Shown here: piece after piece, positions 23,362 through 32,000 of the stretch | Position numbering within the stretch: the first letter of the stretch is position 1 | How the letters are laid out: the number at the start of each line of letters is the position of its first letter | Assembly (NCBI GenBank): GCA_002722735.1 | Contig: PBMR01000005.1 | Coordinates: forward strand, 1 to 64,000 | From: Methanobacteriota archaeon | GTDB taxonomy: Archaea > Thermoplasmatota > Poseidoniia > Poseidoniales > Thalassarchaeaceae | Length of the DNA stretch: 64,000 nucleotides | Direction: 5' to 3' | Notes under the pieces: generated by a model | Databases searched by the model: none | The model's input: the letters and a program-made list of their open reading frames with translations, nothing else | What the model was told of the DNA's origin: nothing | Position numbers and translations under genes: made by a program

Positions 23362-24858
23362 ATGAAGCAGAAGGACCCACCCCAATTATTCATGGATAAG
23401 GGGGATACCGATCTACCCAACCCCTATGGGAAGGAGAGCACTTTTGGTCGGGTGAGTGAATCCGCGCTTTCTCGCAGGGTGAGAACCCGAGATTCACAAA
23501 GGAGGTTCTGGACTCGAGCATCGATCCTAAACGGAATGCCGAATTTACGACTTCTTCTAGCCACTGCCGCTGCTCCATACGCAATCCTATTGTTGGCTGG
23601 TTGGAAATACGCATTCGACGAAGCAGGCGTCGCTGTGCTCGTGATGCTCTCCGTGCTCTGCGTACCGACCCTGCTGGCATCGACGTTCGCTCAGATGTCG
23701 GCTAGGGACCGACTCCAACTCAAGGCAGGCGGCAAACGCTCGATGGAGGCATATCCCGGGGTTGAAAGAATCCTGAATACCCTGCATGAGCGAGTACTGC
23801 GCGAGCGAACGCGGCTACTCTGCACGCTGGTCGCCGCCTTCGCAATCAATTCCGTCGGCAATTTCGATACTGGGACAACCCTCGCCTCGCTCCTCTATGG
23901 CCTTGCGGTCTTCCTCTGTGCAATCGCCTTGCTAAACACGTTGAAACTAGAACAGAGCATTCCGATGAGGAACGATGACTTCCCGCTTCTGTCACTACAT
24001 GCACCCACTCTCCATCAGAGTACGCTTGACCGGGTACTCTCCGATTTACTGGTCGCCCACCTCGACCCCGAGACGGCAGGCGCTTGGGACGACTGGGTGC
24101 GTCGATTGGAAGACAAGGTCAGGTCTAACCAGACACCAGATTCGGCAGTCGAGCACTTGCTGAGGGTTCTGCACCTCAATTATCTGGGGTTGCTCGATGA
24201 CGATAGACTGCTCTCGGAGGCCAAGCGAGTATTCCGGGTTGCTGCAATAGACGGTCTGACCAGTGACGACTCGAAGTTCAGCATCGAGTCCCTACGCATC
24301 CTGATGGAGCACACTAGGCATTGGCAACCTGGCCTGTTTCGCCTGATTGACAGGCTCCAGGACTCAGCAATGAGGGGGCACGCATCACTAATCGAAAATA
24401 GATGGCGAATGGATTTGGACCTCCCTCCACGGTGCACTCAAGGTCAGGGAGACCTATTCGTAATGGTCCACAACCACTCTCGTGAGTCCTCTCAGGTGGA
24501 AATCGAGATTATCGCGGCTGATGGCGAGCCTCACTTGCAGACGCTCCGAGTCAATCCCCCTCTGTCTAGGCAGCCCAAGAGACCGGCAATACTTGGGGAG
24601 GAGGGAAACGACTTGGTCGACGTGCTGGGCAGGTTAATCGACAATTGCATCGTGTTGTGGATAGGCCTCGCTTGGCCCGTGTCGACAACCGGATCACGCC
24701 CCGTCCAAGTCAATCTGCGAGGCCCCAAAGGCGAGACCCTTTCTTCAATCGTGGTCACGACGTCACTCTCCTCCGGCTTCAACCCGGAAGGAGCAGCCGA
24801 GAAGATGCTTGAAGCCGCGGTGGCCGTCAGAAGGCTTGCAATATCGGTCGCTGAGTGA
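23362..24858 (+). CDS. Membrane protein with long cytoplasmic domain, unknown function
   Basis: 498 aa from ATG 23362 (ATG 23317 also possible). After a polar N-terminus of about 55 residues come two hydrophobic pairs: 'LLLATAAAPYAILLLAGW' with 'AGVAVLVMLSVLCVPTLLAS', then 'LLCTLVAAFAINSVG' with 'LASLLYGLAVFLCAIALL'. The remaining 290 residues are soluble, Leu/Arg-rich and mostly helical, ending in a beta-rich region near 'DLFVMVHNHSRESSQVEIEI'. No catalytic motif recognised. It is separated from the next gene by 67 nt. Confidence 0.7.
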   Translation: MKQKDPPQLFMDKGDTDLPNPYGKESTFGRVSESALSRRVRTRDSQRRFWTRASILNGMPNLRLLLATAAAPYAILLLAGWKYAFDEAGVAVLVMLSVLCVPTLLASTFAQMSARDRLQLKAGGKRSMEAYPGVERILNTLHERVLRERTRLLCTLVAAFAINSVGNFDTGTTLASLLYGLAVFLCAIALLNTLKLEQSIPMRNDDFPLLSLHAPTLHQSTLDRVLSDLLVAHLDPETAGAWDDWVRRLEDKVRSNQTPDSAVEHLLRVLHLNYLGLLDDDRLLSEAKRVFRVAAIDGLTSDDSKFSIESLRILMEHTRHWQPGLFRLIDRLQDSAMRGHASLIENRWRMDLDLPPRCTQGQGDLFVMVHNHSRESSQVEIEIIAADGEPHLQTLRVNPPLSRQPKRPAILGEEGNDLVDVLGRLIDNCIVLWIGLAWPVSTTGSRPVQVNLRGPKGETLSSIVVTTSLSSGFNPEGAAEKMLEAAVAVRRLAISVAE

Positions 24859-24925
24859 ATTCCGCAGAGACCGGGCCCGAGCGTCACGTTCATGAGATTA
24901 CGTCCGTTGGGCCGGTTCGATTGTA

Positions 24926-26368
24926 TTGGAGTCGTGGGATGTTATCGTTCTGGGTGCCGGTCCGGCCGCTCTGCGCGCAGCCATAGCGTGCGCCGACTCG
25001 GGTACGGTCCCACTGATGATAGACGAATCCGGCATCGGCTCGGCATCGGGTGCATCCCCATTAGCAGGCTTGGCTGCATCAATCGACGAGTTGGACTCCT
25101 CAGCGCACTTCGACGACACAATCGCAGCTGGAGGTGAGACGACAGATAGTGAGGCGGCCGCTAGGACTTGTGGAGAGGGTGTTTCCACACTCGCAGAGCT
25201 TGAGCGCTGGGGACTCGTCTTGCGGAGGAGGCAAGGAGGACTCCCCCATGCATCCACAGCCCCCGGACACAGTGTCGCGAGACTAACAGGCTGCGGGGAC
25301 TCCACAGTTCGTGAGGTTACTAGGGTCCTAGAGGAGCAGGCCATCAAGCGAGGTGTGCACAGGCGTTCTGATACACTCCCCCTGCAACTGGTATCCGACA
25401 ACCAGCAAGTTCGAGGGGTCATCACGCTAGACATCCTGACAGGGGAGGTCAAACCAATCCAGGCCAAAGCGGTCATCCTCGCCACAGAGGGACACCAAGG
25501 CCTCTGGTCTTCATCCACAAATGGCCACGGCACGGGATCAGCACTCGCTCTCGCCGCCGGGATCCAACTGAGGGGGTTGGGTAGCATACCCAGACACCCT
25601 CTCACCATTAGGGACTGCGAAGTCCACATCCCCCTTGAGGTACTGGGATCTGGTGGCCGGATTCGCAGGGAGGATGGGGAGGATGTGGGACCGGAAGAGG
25701 TCTTGGCGGGGGAATCCTGCGTCCTCGACTTGCGAGGAATGGATCCAGGCTCCAAACTGTGGTTTTCCCAGACCGCTTCTAGGGTCAAGGATCGTATAGG
25801 AATCGACCTATCTCGAGACGTCATCCCAATCTCCGCAGGCGTCGCTGCTACGACAGGAGGAGCCCCATCGGACGAATTCGGACGGGTCACTTTCGAGGGT
25901 TTCACTCCCGAGGGTTTGCCCGGCAAGATGTGGTTCACGGGCCTATACGCTGCTGGCAGAAGCTCACATAACGGCATGCACGGTGAAGGGATGCTATCCG
26001 GCAATCTGCTGCTTGATGACTTGGTCTCAGGCAAGGCAACTGGCACCCACGCCGCGGGCTGGTCCCGGGAAATCCAGTTCGGCGGGTCATCCCAAATCGG
26101 TGAATCCGGGGAATTGGCCTCAAAGCGCATCGAATCCCTCCAATCACCCAATGGCATGCCCGTCGGACAGTCCTCCTCTAGCCTAGCCTCAGTTATGTGC
26201 TCGGTGAACGGTGCGAATGACGCCGCCGCCCGGGATAGCATCAGAGAAATCCGGGCGGCGGGCATCAGGGTAACGGACAATTCACCTGTGATGAATACAG
26301 AGTTGGTTTCAGCCCTGCAATTGGAAGGAATGATTTCGATAGCAGAGGCAATAGTCGATACGGGGTGA
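24926..26368 (+). CDS. FAD-dependent oxidoreductase, SdhA/FrdA/NadB-like paralogue
   Basis: 480 aa. FAD binding: 'VIVLGAGPAALRAAIACADSG' as the Rossmann start, 'ASTAPGHSVAR' like the conserved His-FAD region of SdhA, and C-terminal 'GLYAAGRSSHNGMHGEGMLSGNLLLDDL', aligning with the GLYAAGE...HGANRLGGNSLL block. Key dicarboxylate-binding residues appear changed: the Arg of GANRLGG is Met here, and the His of HxTMGG is absent in 'GVAATTGGA'. It is also shorter than SdhA (about 580 aa), and no SdhB/C/D is adjacent. It is therefore probably not a succinate dehydrogenase; the substrate is unknown. It starts at TTG 24926, since no in-frame ATG or GTG lies upstream of the FAD motif. The HIT gene follows after 4 nt. 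Confidence 0.75.
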   Translation: MESWDVIVLGAGPAALRAAIACADSGTVPLMIDESGIGSASGASPLAGLAASIDELDSSAHFDDTIAAGGETTDSEAAARTCGEGVSTLAELERWGLVLRRRQGGLPHASTAPGHSVARLTGCGDSTVREVTRVLEEQAIKRGVHRRSDTLPLQLVSDNQQVRGVITLDILTGEVKPIQAKAVILATEGHQGLWSSSTNGHGTGSALALAAGIQLRGLGSIPRHPLTIRDCEVHIPLEVLGSGGRIRREDGEDVGPEEVLAGESCVLDLRGMDPGSKLWFSQTASRVKDRIGIDLSRDVIPISAGVAATTGGAPSDEFGRVTFEGFTPEGLPGKMWFTGLYAAGRSSHNGMHGEGMLSGNLLLDDLVSGKATGTHAAGWSREIQFGGSSQIGESGELASKRIESLQSPNGMPVGQSSSSLASVMCSVNGANDAAARDSIREIRAAGIRVTDNSPVMNTELVSALQLEGMISIAEAIVDTG

Positions 26369-26372
26369 TTGG

Positions 26373-26798
26373 GTGGGAGGGGTTGAACCAAGCATCTTCA
26401 GCCTAATCATCAACGGCGAGATGCCCTGTCACAAGGTGTACGAGGACGAGCACGTATTCTCCTTCCTCGATGTCAACCCATTCAGCCCCGGACACACTCT
26501 TGTTGTCCCCAAGGAGGCAGCGAAGACTCTGGACGCTCTCTCTGAAGAGTCGGCGCAGGCCATAGGACGGGTCCTCCCCCGCGTCTCCCGCGCTGTCCTC
26601 GAAGTCAGCGGCGCCTCGGAGTTCAACATCCTGCAGAACAATGGTCCAAATGCCTTCCAGAGTGTATTCCACGTACACTTCCACATAATACCCAAGTTCC
26701 AAGATGGTCGCGGTCTGGCCTGGCCCTTCAAATCCAACCCCATAGACCACGAGGACGGGGCTAGGATGGCAGCGGCAATGCGGGACCTTCTGAGCTGA
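26373..26798 (+). CDS. HIT family nucleotide-binding hydrolase
   Basis: 141 aa. The histidine triad HVHFH is followed by 'IIPKF'. Upstream elements 'SIFSLIINGEMPCHKVYEDE', 'FLDVNPFSPGHTLVVPK' and 'NNGPNAFQSVFH' are typical of Hint/Fhit-like proteins that hydrolyse adenosine phosphoramidates or dinucleoside polyphosphates. GTG start 4 nt after the flavoprotein stop, so probably one transcript. Confidence 0.93.
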   Translation: MGGVEPSIFSLIINGEMPCHKVYEDEHVFSFLDVNPFSPGHTLVVPKEAAKTLDALSEESAQAIGRVLPRVSRAVLEVSGASEFNILQNNGPNAFQSVFHVHFHIIPKFQDGRGLAWPFKSNPIDHEDGARMAAAMRDLLS

Positions 26799-26841
26799 AA
26801 ACACTCTGAATTCTCAAGACCCCTGACCCCTTGGGCCCTTC

Positions 26842-28320
26842 GTGTCGAGAATCCAACAGGCACCAGACGTCGACCCCGTGCTCTCTAGCGGGGCGATGAA
26901 ACTCAGGAAGATGAAACTCGACAATTTGCCTTGGGACCATTCAGGAAGGCATCCTGGAAGCCCCTTGTTCTGGCAAGTCATCCTGATTATGATCGGAACT
27001 GTGTGGGCCTACATCTTTCGGAGAAAGCAGGCAGATCACCTGCCCCCTCTCGAGGGAGGTAGGGTATTCACTCCTATCCACATCAACGGACTGGTCGACC
27101 CCCTCGTTATTTTTCACAACCAGGATCGTCGGATTATCACCATGGGGCGTCACGACCTAATGACCATGCCACTAATCGGATGGATTACCCGCAGGATGGG
27201 CTCCCAACCAGTGATTCGTAGACCTGAGATTGAGGGAGGGGTCTCAGATGAGGCATATGCCCGGTCTATCAACCATCGAACCCTGCTAACAATGACCAAT
27301 TGCATCGCTGCCGGACACAACGCAGTGGTGATGCCCGAGGGCAAGTCACATCAGGACTCAAGGCTGCACAGATTCAAGACGGGAACAATGCGATTCGCCC
27401 TCAATGCTGCTGCAATCGCCGCGCAGAAAGGCCTGCCACTCCCTGCCTTTCAGCCCGTTGGTCTGCACTATCGATGCCATTATTGGTTTAGAACCGACTT
27501 TTTCCTTGAGTTCCCCGAGCCGATTTCCATAGAACCGCCCCCCTCCCCAGAACTGGGACAGCACCTGATTGGGGGCGAATGGGTCGAGCCACCCTCCGAT
27601 GAGGTGAACCGATTGAGAGACGAACTATTCGACGAACTCTCCACAGTAACTCCCGATGCCCCGGACTGGGAGACCTATCGAGCATGGCATCTCATCGGGC
27701 ACATTCGCGCCAATGACGACGACTCTAGACTCACGACGTTCCGCGACGAGGTTCTTGCCGCGCGCGAGGTGCGTGATGCACTCGTATCGAACGAACGGTC
27801 CGAGGAAATCGTCGAACCAGCAAGGATTGCAGCTGAAATCCTGCATGCGAATGATTTGGATGGACGGTCGCTTGATAACGGTGGTCTGCGAACCCGAATC
27901 TCCTGGACAAGTTGCATCACCGGGCTTCTCGTGATGCTAATCACGGCCCCTGTCGTCCTCCCATCCACTGGAGTCCAGGCCTTCTTCGCTTGGTATCTGG
28001 GGAATCGCACCGATGAGGGGGTTGACGCGAGGACGACCTACCACATGATTGCAGCCATGTTCTCTCCTGTACTTCTGTGGCCCCCCATCGCACTCACCTT
28101 CGCATTTCTGACATTGGGCCCGACTTGGCTAATGCTACCTGTCACCCTTGCAATCATGCTAGTGTTTCACATTTCCAACCTAATCTTCCTTTGTGGCTAT
28201 GATATGTGGAGTGATTATTCCGCTTCTAAGAGGAGCGCTAAACTATCCTCCTCCGCCGACGGTGAGCGCATCATCGAGTTGCTGGCGAGGACACGTTCCA
28301 AACTCAACGTGCTCAAATAG
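26842..28320 (+). CDS. PlsC-like glycerophosphate/lysophospholipid acyltransferase
   Basis: 492 aa. A first membrane segment (about residues 44-60) is followed by the acyltransferase domain. The catalytic motif is 'HINGLVDP' (the His-x5-Asp variant, compare HPNSLIDP), motif II lies around 'ITMGRHDLM', and motif III is 'VVMPEGKSHQDSRLHRFKTG'. A long charged middle region follows, then two C-terminal membrane segments (about 350-375 and 408-450). Such enzymes transfer acyl groups from acyl-CoA or acyl-ACP to glycerol-phosphate or lysolipids. That is notable because archaeal membrane lipids are isoprenoid ethers. GTG 26842 is used; ATG 26896 is an alternative. Confidence 0.85.
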   Translation: MSRIQQAPDVDPVLSSGAMKLRKMKLDNLPWDHSGRHPGSPLFWQVILIMIGTVWAYIFRRKQADHLPPLEGGRVFTPIHINGLVDPLVIFHNQDRRIITMGRHDLMTMPLIGWITRRMGSQPVIRRPEIEGGVSDEAYARSINHRTLLTMTNCIAAGHNAVVMPEGKSHQDSRLHRFKTGTMRFALNAAAIAAQKGLPLPAFQPVGLHYRCHYWFRTDFFLEFPEPISIEPPPSPELGQHLIGGEWVEPPSDEVNRLRDELFDELSTVTPDAPDWETYRAWHLIGHIRANDDDSRLTTFRDEVLAAREVRDALVSNERSEEIVEPARIAAEILHANDLDGRSLDNGGLRTRISWTSCITGLLVMLITAPVVLPSTGVQAFFAWYLGNRTDEGVDARTTYHMIAAMFSPVLLWPPIALTFAFLTLGPTWLMLPVTLAIMLVFHISNLIFLCGYDMWSDYSASKRSAKLSSSADGERIIELLARTRSKLNVLK

Positions 28321-28340
28321 GACGGTCTTCTGCACAGACC

Positions 28341-28967
28341 GTGGAACCGCGGGAAGCCAGCAAGGACATCAAGGCGTGGTTAGACAGTGAGCGACTGGAT
28401 GCACGCGAGGTCAAGGACCCACAGGCAATCCTTCACCTCCACGTCAGGTATCCACCAACCAAGCAAGGTCACCTGTTCAACGTGGTAATTCCGAAAAAGA
28501 GGAATTTGGCACTCGTCTACTCCATCACCCGAGTCGACGAGGGGCAACAGAAGTCTATGAGGGAACTTGCCTCTGAGGACTCCGACGGATGGGAGGAGTG
28601 GCTGCATGACACCCGAATTCATCTGACTTCATCTGACCTTGATTGGGTACTCCACCTTGGCCATAGCACTAACGGGGTTGCAGGCCCCCTTCAGGCCTTC
28701 AACCTCTCAAGGCCAATATGGTTCGACGGCCTGACCCAAAACGAATTTATGCACACGATGAGAAAAGTCTGGCTGACTAAACTCTCCCTCATACACCAGA
28801 TCAAATATGGTTTTGGTAAGGGGTCCGGCAAGCCCGGACCCGTCGACGACTGGGCAGCAAAAAGCTCCACGAAAAGAAAGTCCCAATCCCAATCTAGGTC
28901 TTCTGAGATCGACACCGACGAGACCGGCGGTTTTGGCAAGGACTTCGATCCCCTCGAGTGGGCCTAG
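28341..28967 (+). CDS. Soluble conserved-looking protein, unknown function
   Basis: 208 aa from GTG 28341. The N-terminal 140 residues look like a compact alpha/beta domain ('IKAWLDSERLDAREVKDPQ', 'HLHVRYPP', 'LFNVVIPKKRNLALVYSI'). The pattern recalls the archaeal DUF2299 proteins, but I cannot confirm this. The C-terminal 60 residues are Lys/Ser/Gln-rich and probably disordered. No signal or membrane segment. It follows the acyltransferase after 20 nt. Confidence 0.65.
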   Translation: MEPREASKDIKAWLDSERLDAREVKDPQAILHLHVRYPPTKQGHLFNVVIPKKRNLALVYSITRVDEGQQKSMRELASEDSDGWEEWLHDTRIHLTSSDLDWVLHLGHSTNGVAGPLQAFNLSRPIWFDGLTQNEFMHTMRKVWLTKLSLIHQIKYGFGKGSGKPGPVDDWAAKSSTKRKSQSQSRSSEIDTDETGGFGKDFDPLEWA

Positions 28968-29021
28968 AAGAACCGAGTAGGGAAACAGGATTTCTCCACT
29001 AGTGACCGCAAAGGGGTTAGG

Positions 29022-29029
29022 TTAAGTAT
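29022..29029 (+). promoter_or_regulatory. TATA box for leaderless surface-protein gene
   Basis: TTAAGTAT is centred about 26 nt before ATG 29052, so transcription would start at or next to the start codon. Confidence 0.55.
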
Positions 29030-29051
29030 TCGGTGAAACCGACTTTGGCCA

Positions 29052-32000
29052 ATGCAGCAGCCTTGCTCTGATTTGGTTGAATGTCAAGGGACGAAGAGAA
29101 GCAGCATCGTGCTCGTCTCGCTTATGCTGGTCAGCCTTCTCTCTGCCTTCGCTCCGACGGCTTCGGCTACCGATATCGTACTCACCGATGCAATCCAAGT
29201 CGTCGACAGCGGTGCCCACAGTGACAGGATGATCGCGCTTGACGCCGACTCCGAAGGCAACATACACGTCGTTTGGAGTCGCAACACCAACCACCTGTAC
29301 TACAAGATGCTCGACCCCAGGGGGGAGGCCCTAATCGAGCAGACCCAGATCTCTGATCCGGGCCAGCAACGTGCATGGCATCCCGACATCAAAGTCGATA
29401 GTGACGATATGGTCCACATCGTCTGGACCGACAAGTCTGGCCAGTACACAATCATGTACACGCTTCTGGACCCGTCTCTCGACGACCAGAACGGGGACGC
29501 GTCACTAGACTCGGTGCTCTCTATCTTGCCCGACGACTACGAGGTCACCAATAACCCCCAGAACCGCGATTGGCCCGCAGTCGCCGTCGATTCCAATAAC
29601 AACCCCCACATCGTTTGGGAGGACCACTTCGAGCCTCTGGAGAAGTTCTACCAGCAGCCACAGATATACTACAAGATGCTCTCAATAGACCACATCGCTA
29701 GAATAGCTATTATCGAGATTGATGACTCACTATTGACGCCGATTCTTGGTCATAAGGGCCATCCTGACATCGCCATTGATGTCAACGACTACGTCCAGAT
29801 AGTGTGGGACGACACCAGAGGTGGAAAGGTCGAGATGGCCGTTCCCATCGACACCTCGGGATCAATGAATACCGAATGGGCCGACATGTGCGTCGTGTTC
29901 TATGGTGGTAACTTTGCTAGTGGTGGATTCTTCCCTGGTCTCAAGCCCCTTCTAGTGAGCGCTAACATGACAGTGTACGAGACCCTGTACGCACTCAGCG
30001 GCAATTGGCCGGCAGCGGCAACCAGCGGGGCCTGCTCCGAGGCCTATCAGACCGGTGGCTCGGGGAGCCAAGGACCGAGGAACTCTCCTCTGGGAATCAA
30101 TCCCGGAGACGATTCGGGAGGTATCAGGGAACTGACACAGGTGGTCTACAACAACCAAGCAGTTGACCTTCCCGCCGATGGCGGCTACTACAGCGAGTTC
30201 TGGGGACCAGCCACAACTTGGGCCTGCTTGTCTTGGCGAGACATCGGTGGTAATGTTCCTGGCAACCCCCCCACTTCGGCAGACCATCACTGGAATCCCA
30301 ATGCTACTAGGGTGGTAATCCCAATTTCGGACGAGGGCCCATACGGAGGTACGCCAATGGACAATGATGACACCCAGAGCATCAATCAAGCCCACGACGC
30401 CTGCATAATCGCAGACATCGTCCCAGTCCCCCTATGGGCCGGCTCGGACACAAGCGTCGGCTCCTACATGCAGGATCTCGCCCAGTGTCCGAACGGTGCG
30501 GGTCTGAACACCAGAACCTGCCCGGGCACGACGACCCGACTCACCAATGCGGGGGGCCAGATGTACAGCTTCCCAACCTCCTCCTCCTCGTCCACCGAGC
30601 TGGAGATCATGGTCGAGGCGATGGTATACCTCGCGACCAACAACTCCCGTGAAATCTACCTGACCGTTCTCGACCCACTTTCTCTCCTAGAAAATCCATG
30701 GCCCGGGTGGGTGCCGGGCGACCCGGGAACAGAGGTGAATACCCAATACCAATACTATTCCGAGGATCTGGGCCCCTCTTCGGATGACCAGGGATACGGC
30801 CATCTCGTGGTCGTGAACGACACTAGGATTACAATCGATGACGCCTACAGCCTCCATCCCGCAATTTCCATCGACACTTCTGGAAACACCCATCTCGTTT
30901 GGCAGGACGGACGCGTCTACGGATTCGAGATTGATGTCAACTACGAGATCTACTACACTAAATTGAGATTGCAAGGTTCAGCAGCCTGGAACGGTGCCCC
31001 AGGGGGCTTGCCAACCTTCGGAATCAAGCAGATTGCTGATGCTGCGATTTCCGATGTAGAGGGCCCCGCGGGAATTCCAGCTGAAAGGCCGTTCGCTGCC
31101 AATTCCCACTTTCCGGCGATAATCACCGACTCCTTCGATAACGTGCACATCGCGTGGCTCGACAACTACAATGAGTCCCAAGGCGAGACCGTGATGTACA
31201 CTAGGCTAAACCATACTAACGATGCCTACCCGGACGGCTTCCCACTGAATTCCATCGCCTCGTCAATCTTCGATCCTTGGCAAAAGGTCGAAGTTTCGGC
31301 ATGGCAGTCAGACAAGTTAGGACCGAACACCCCCTTCTCCCCTGACTTTGGCATGCCCCCTGCCTTCGCTAACGATCTTGGAAGCGGTGCCCATCTGGGC
31401 TGGTCCGATACCAACAAGTGCAGTGAAGATCACAACTCAAACAGATACACTCTATGCTACGTTCACATTCTCACCGGATTGGTCGATGTCTCCCTTGCCT
31501 GCGACGACAAAGTTCAGGCAAACTCCAATCTTGAGGGCTACCCCTACGACTGCCCCGCTGAGGCCGAGACGTTCTACCACACCATCCACCCGGGCGATCT
31601 CACTACCTTCAACATGACAATCGCCAATCCGACACCAGGTCCTGCTGATCTCGTCAAGGACACCTTCACAGTCACCGTCGATGGCGTCCCGAACAACTGG
31701 ACCGCCACACTGTTCTTCGCCACCAACAACACCCCGGTCTTCGACTCTACTCCAGTTTTCCTAGAGGGTGGGGAGATAGTACCGCTTTACATCAGAATCA
31801 GAGCCCCCACCATATATCAGGCCAAACAGGACGAATTGGCCCAGATTACGGTGTTGGCTACATCCCACAAGGATCCAGCGATACGCAACCAGCAACTGCT
31901 GCTGACTCTGATGGACGTAGTCCACGGCATAGAATTGGACACTAGTCACTTTCAGGTGGACGTGGAGCAGGGTAAGTCAGCTATCTTCTCCATCACCATC

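Noticed and set aside
24926-26368. Assignment as L-aspartate oxidase or succinate dehydrogenase
   Set aside because: Active-site residues expected in both are changed and no pathway neighbours are present.
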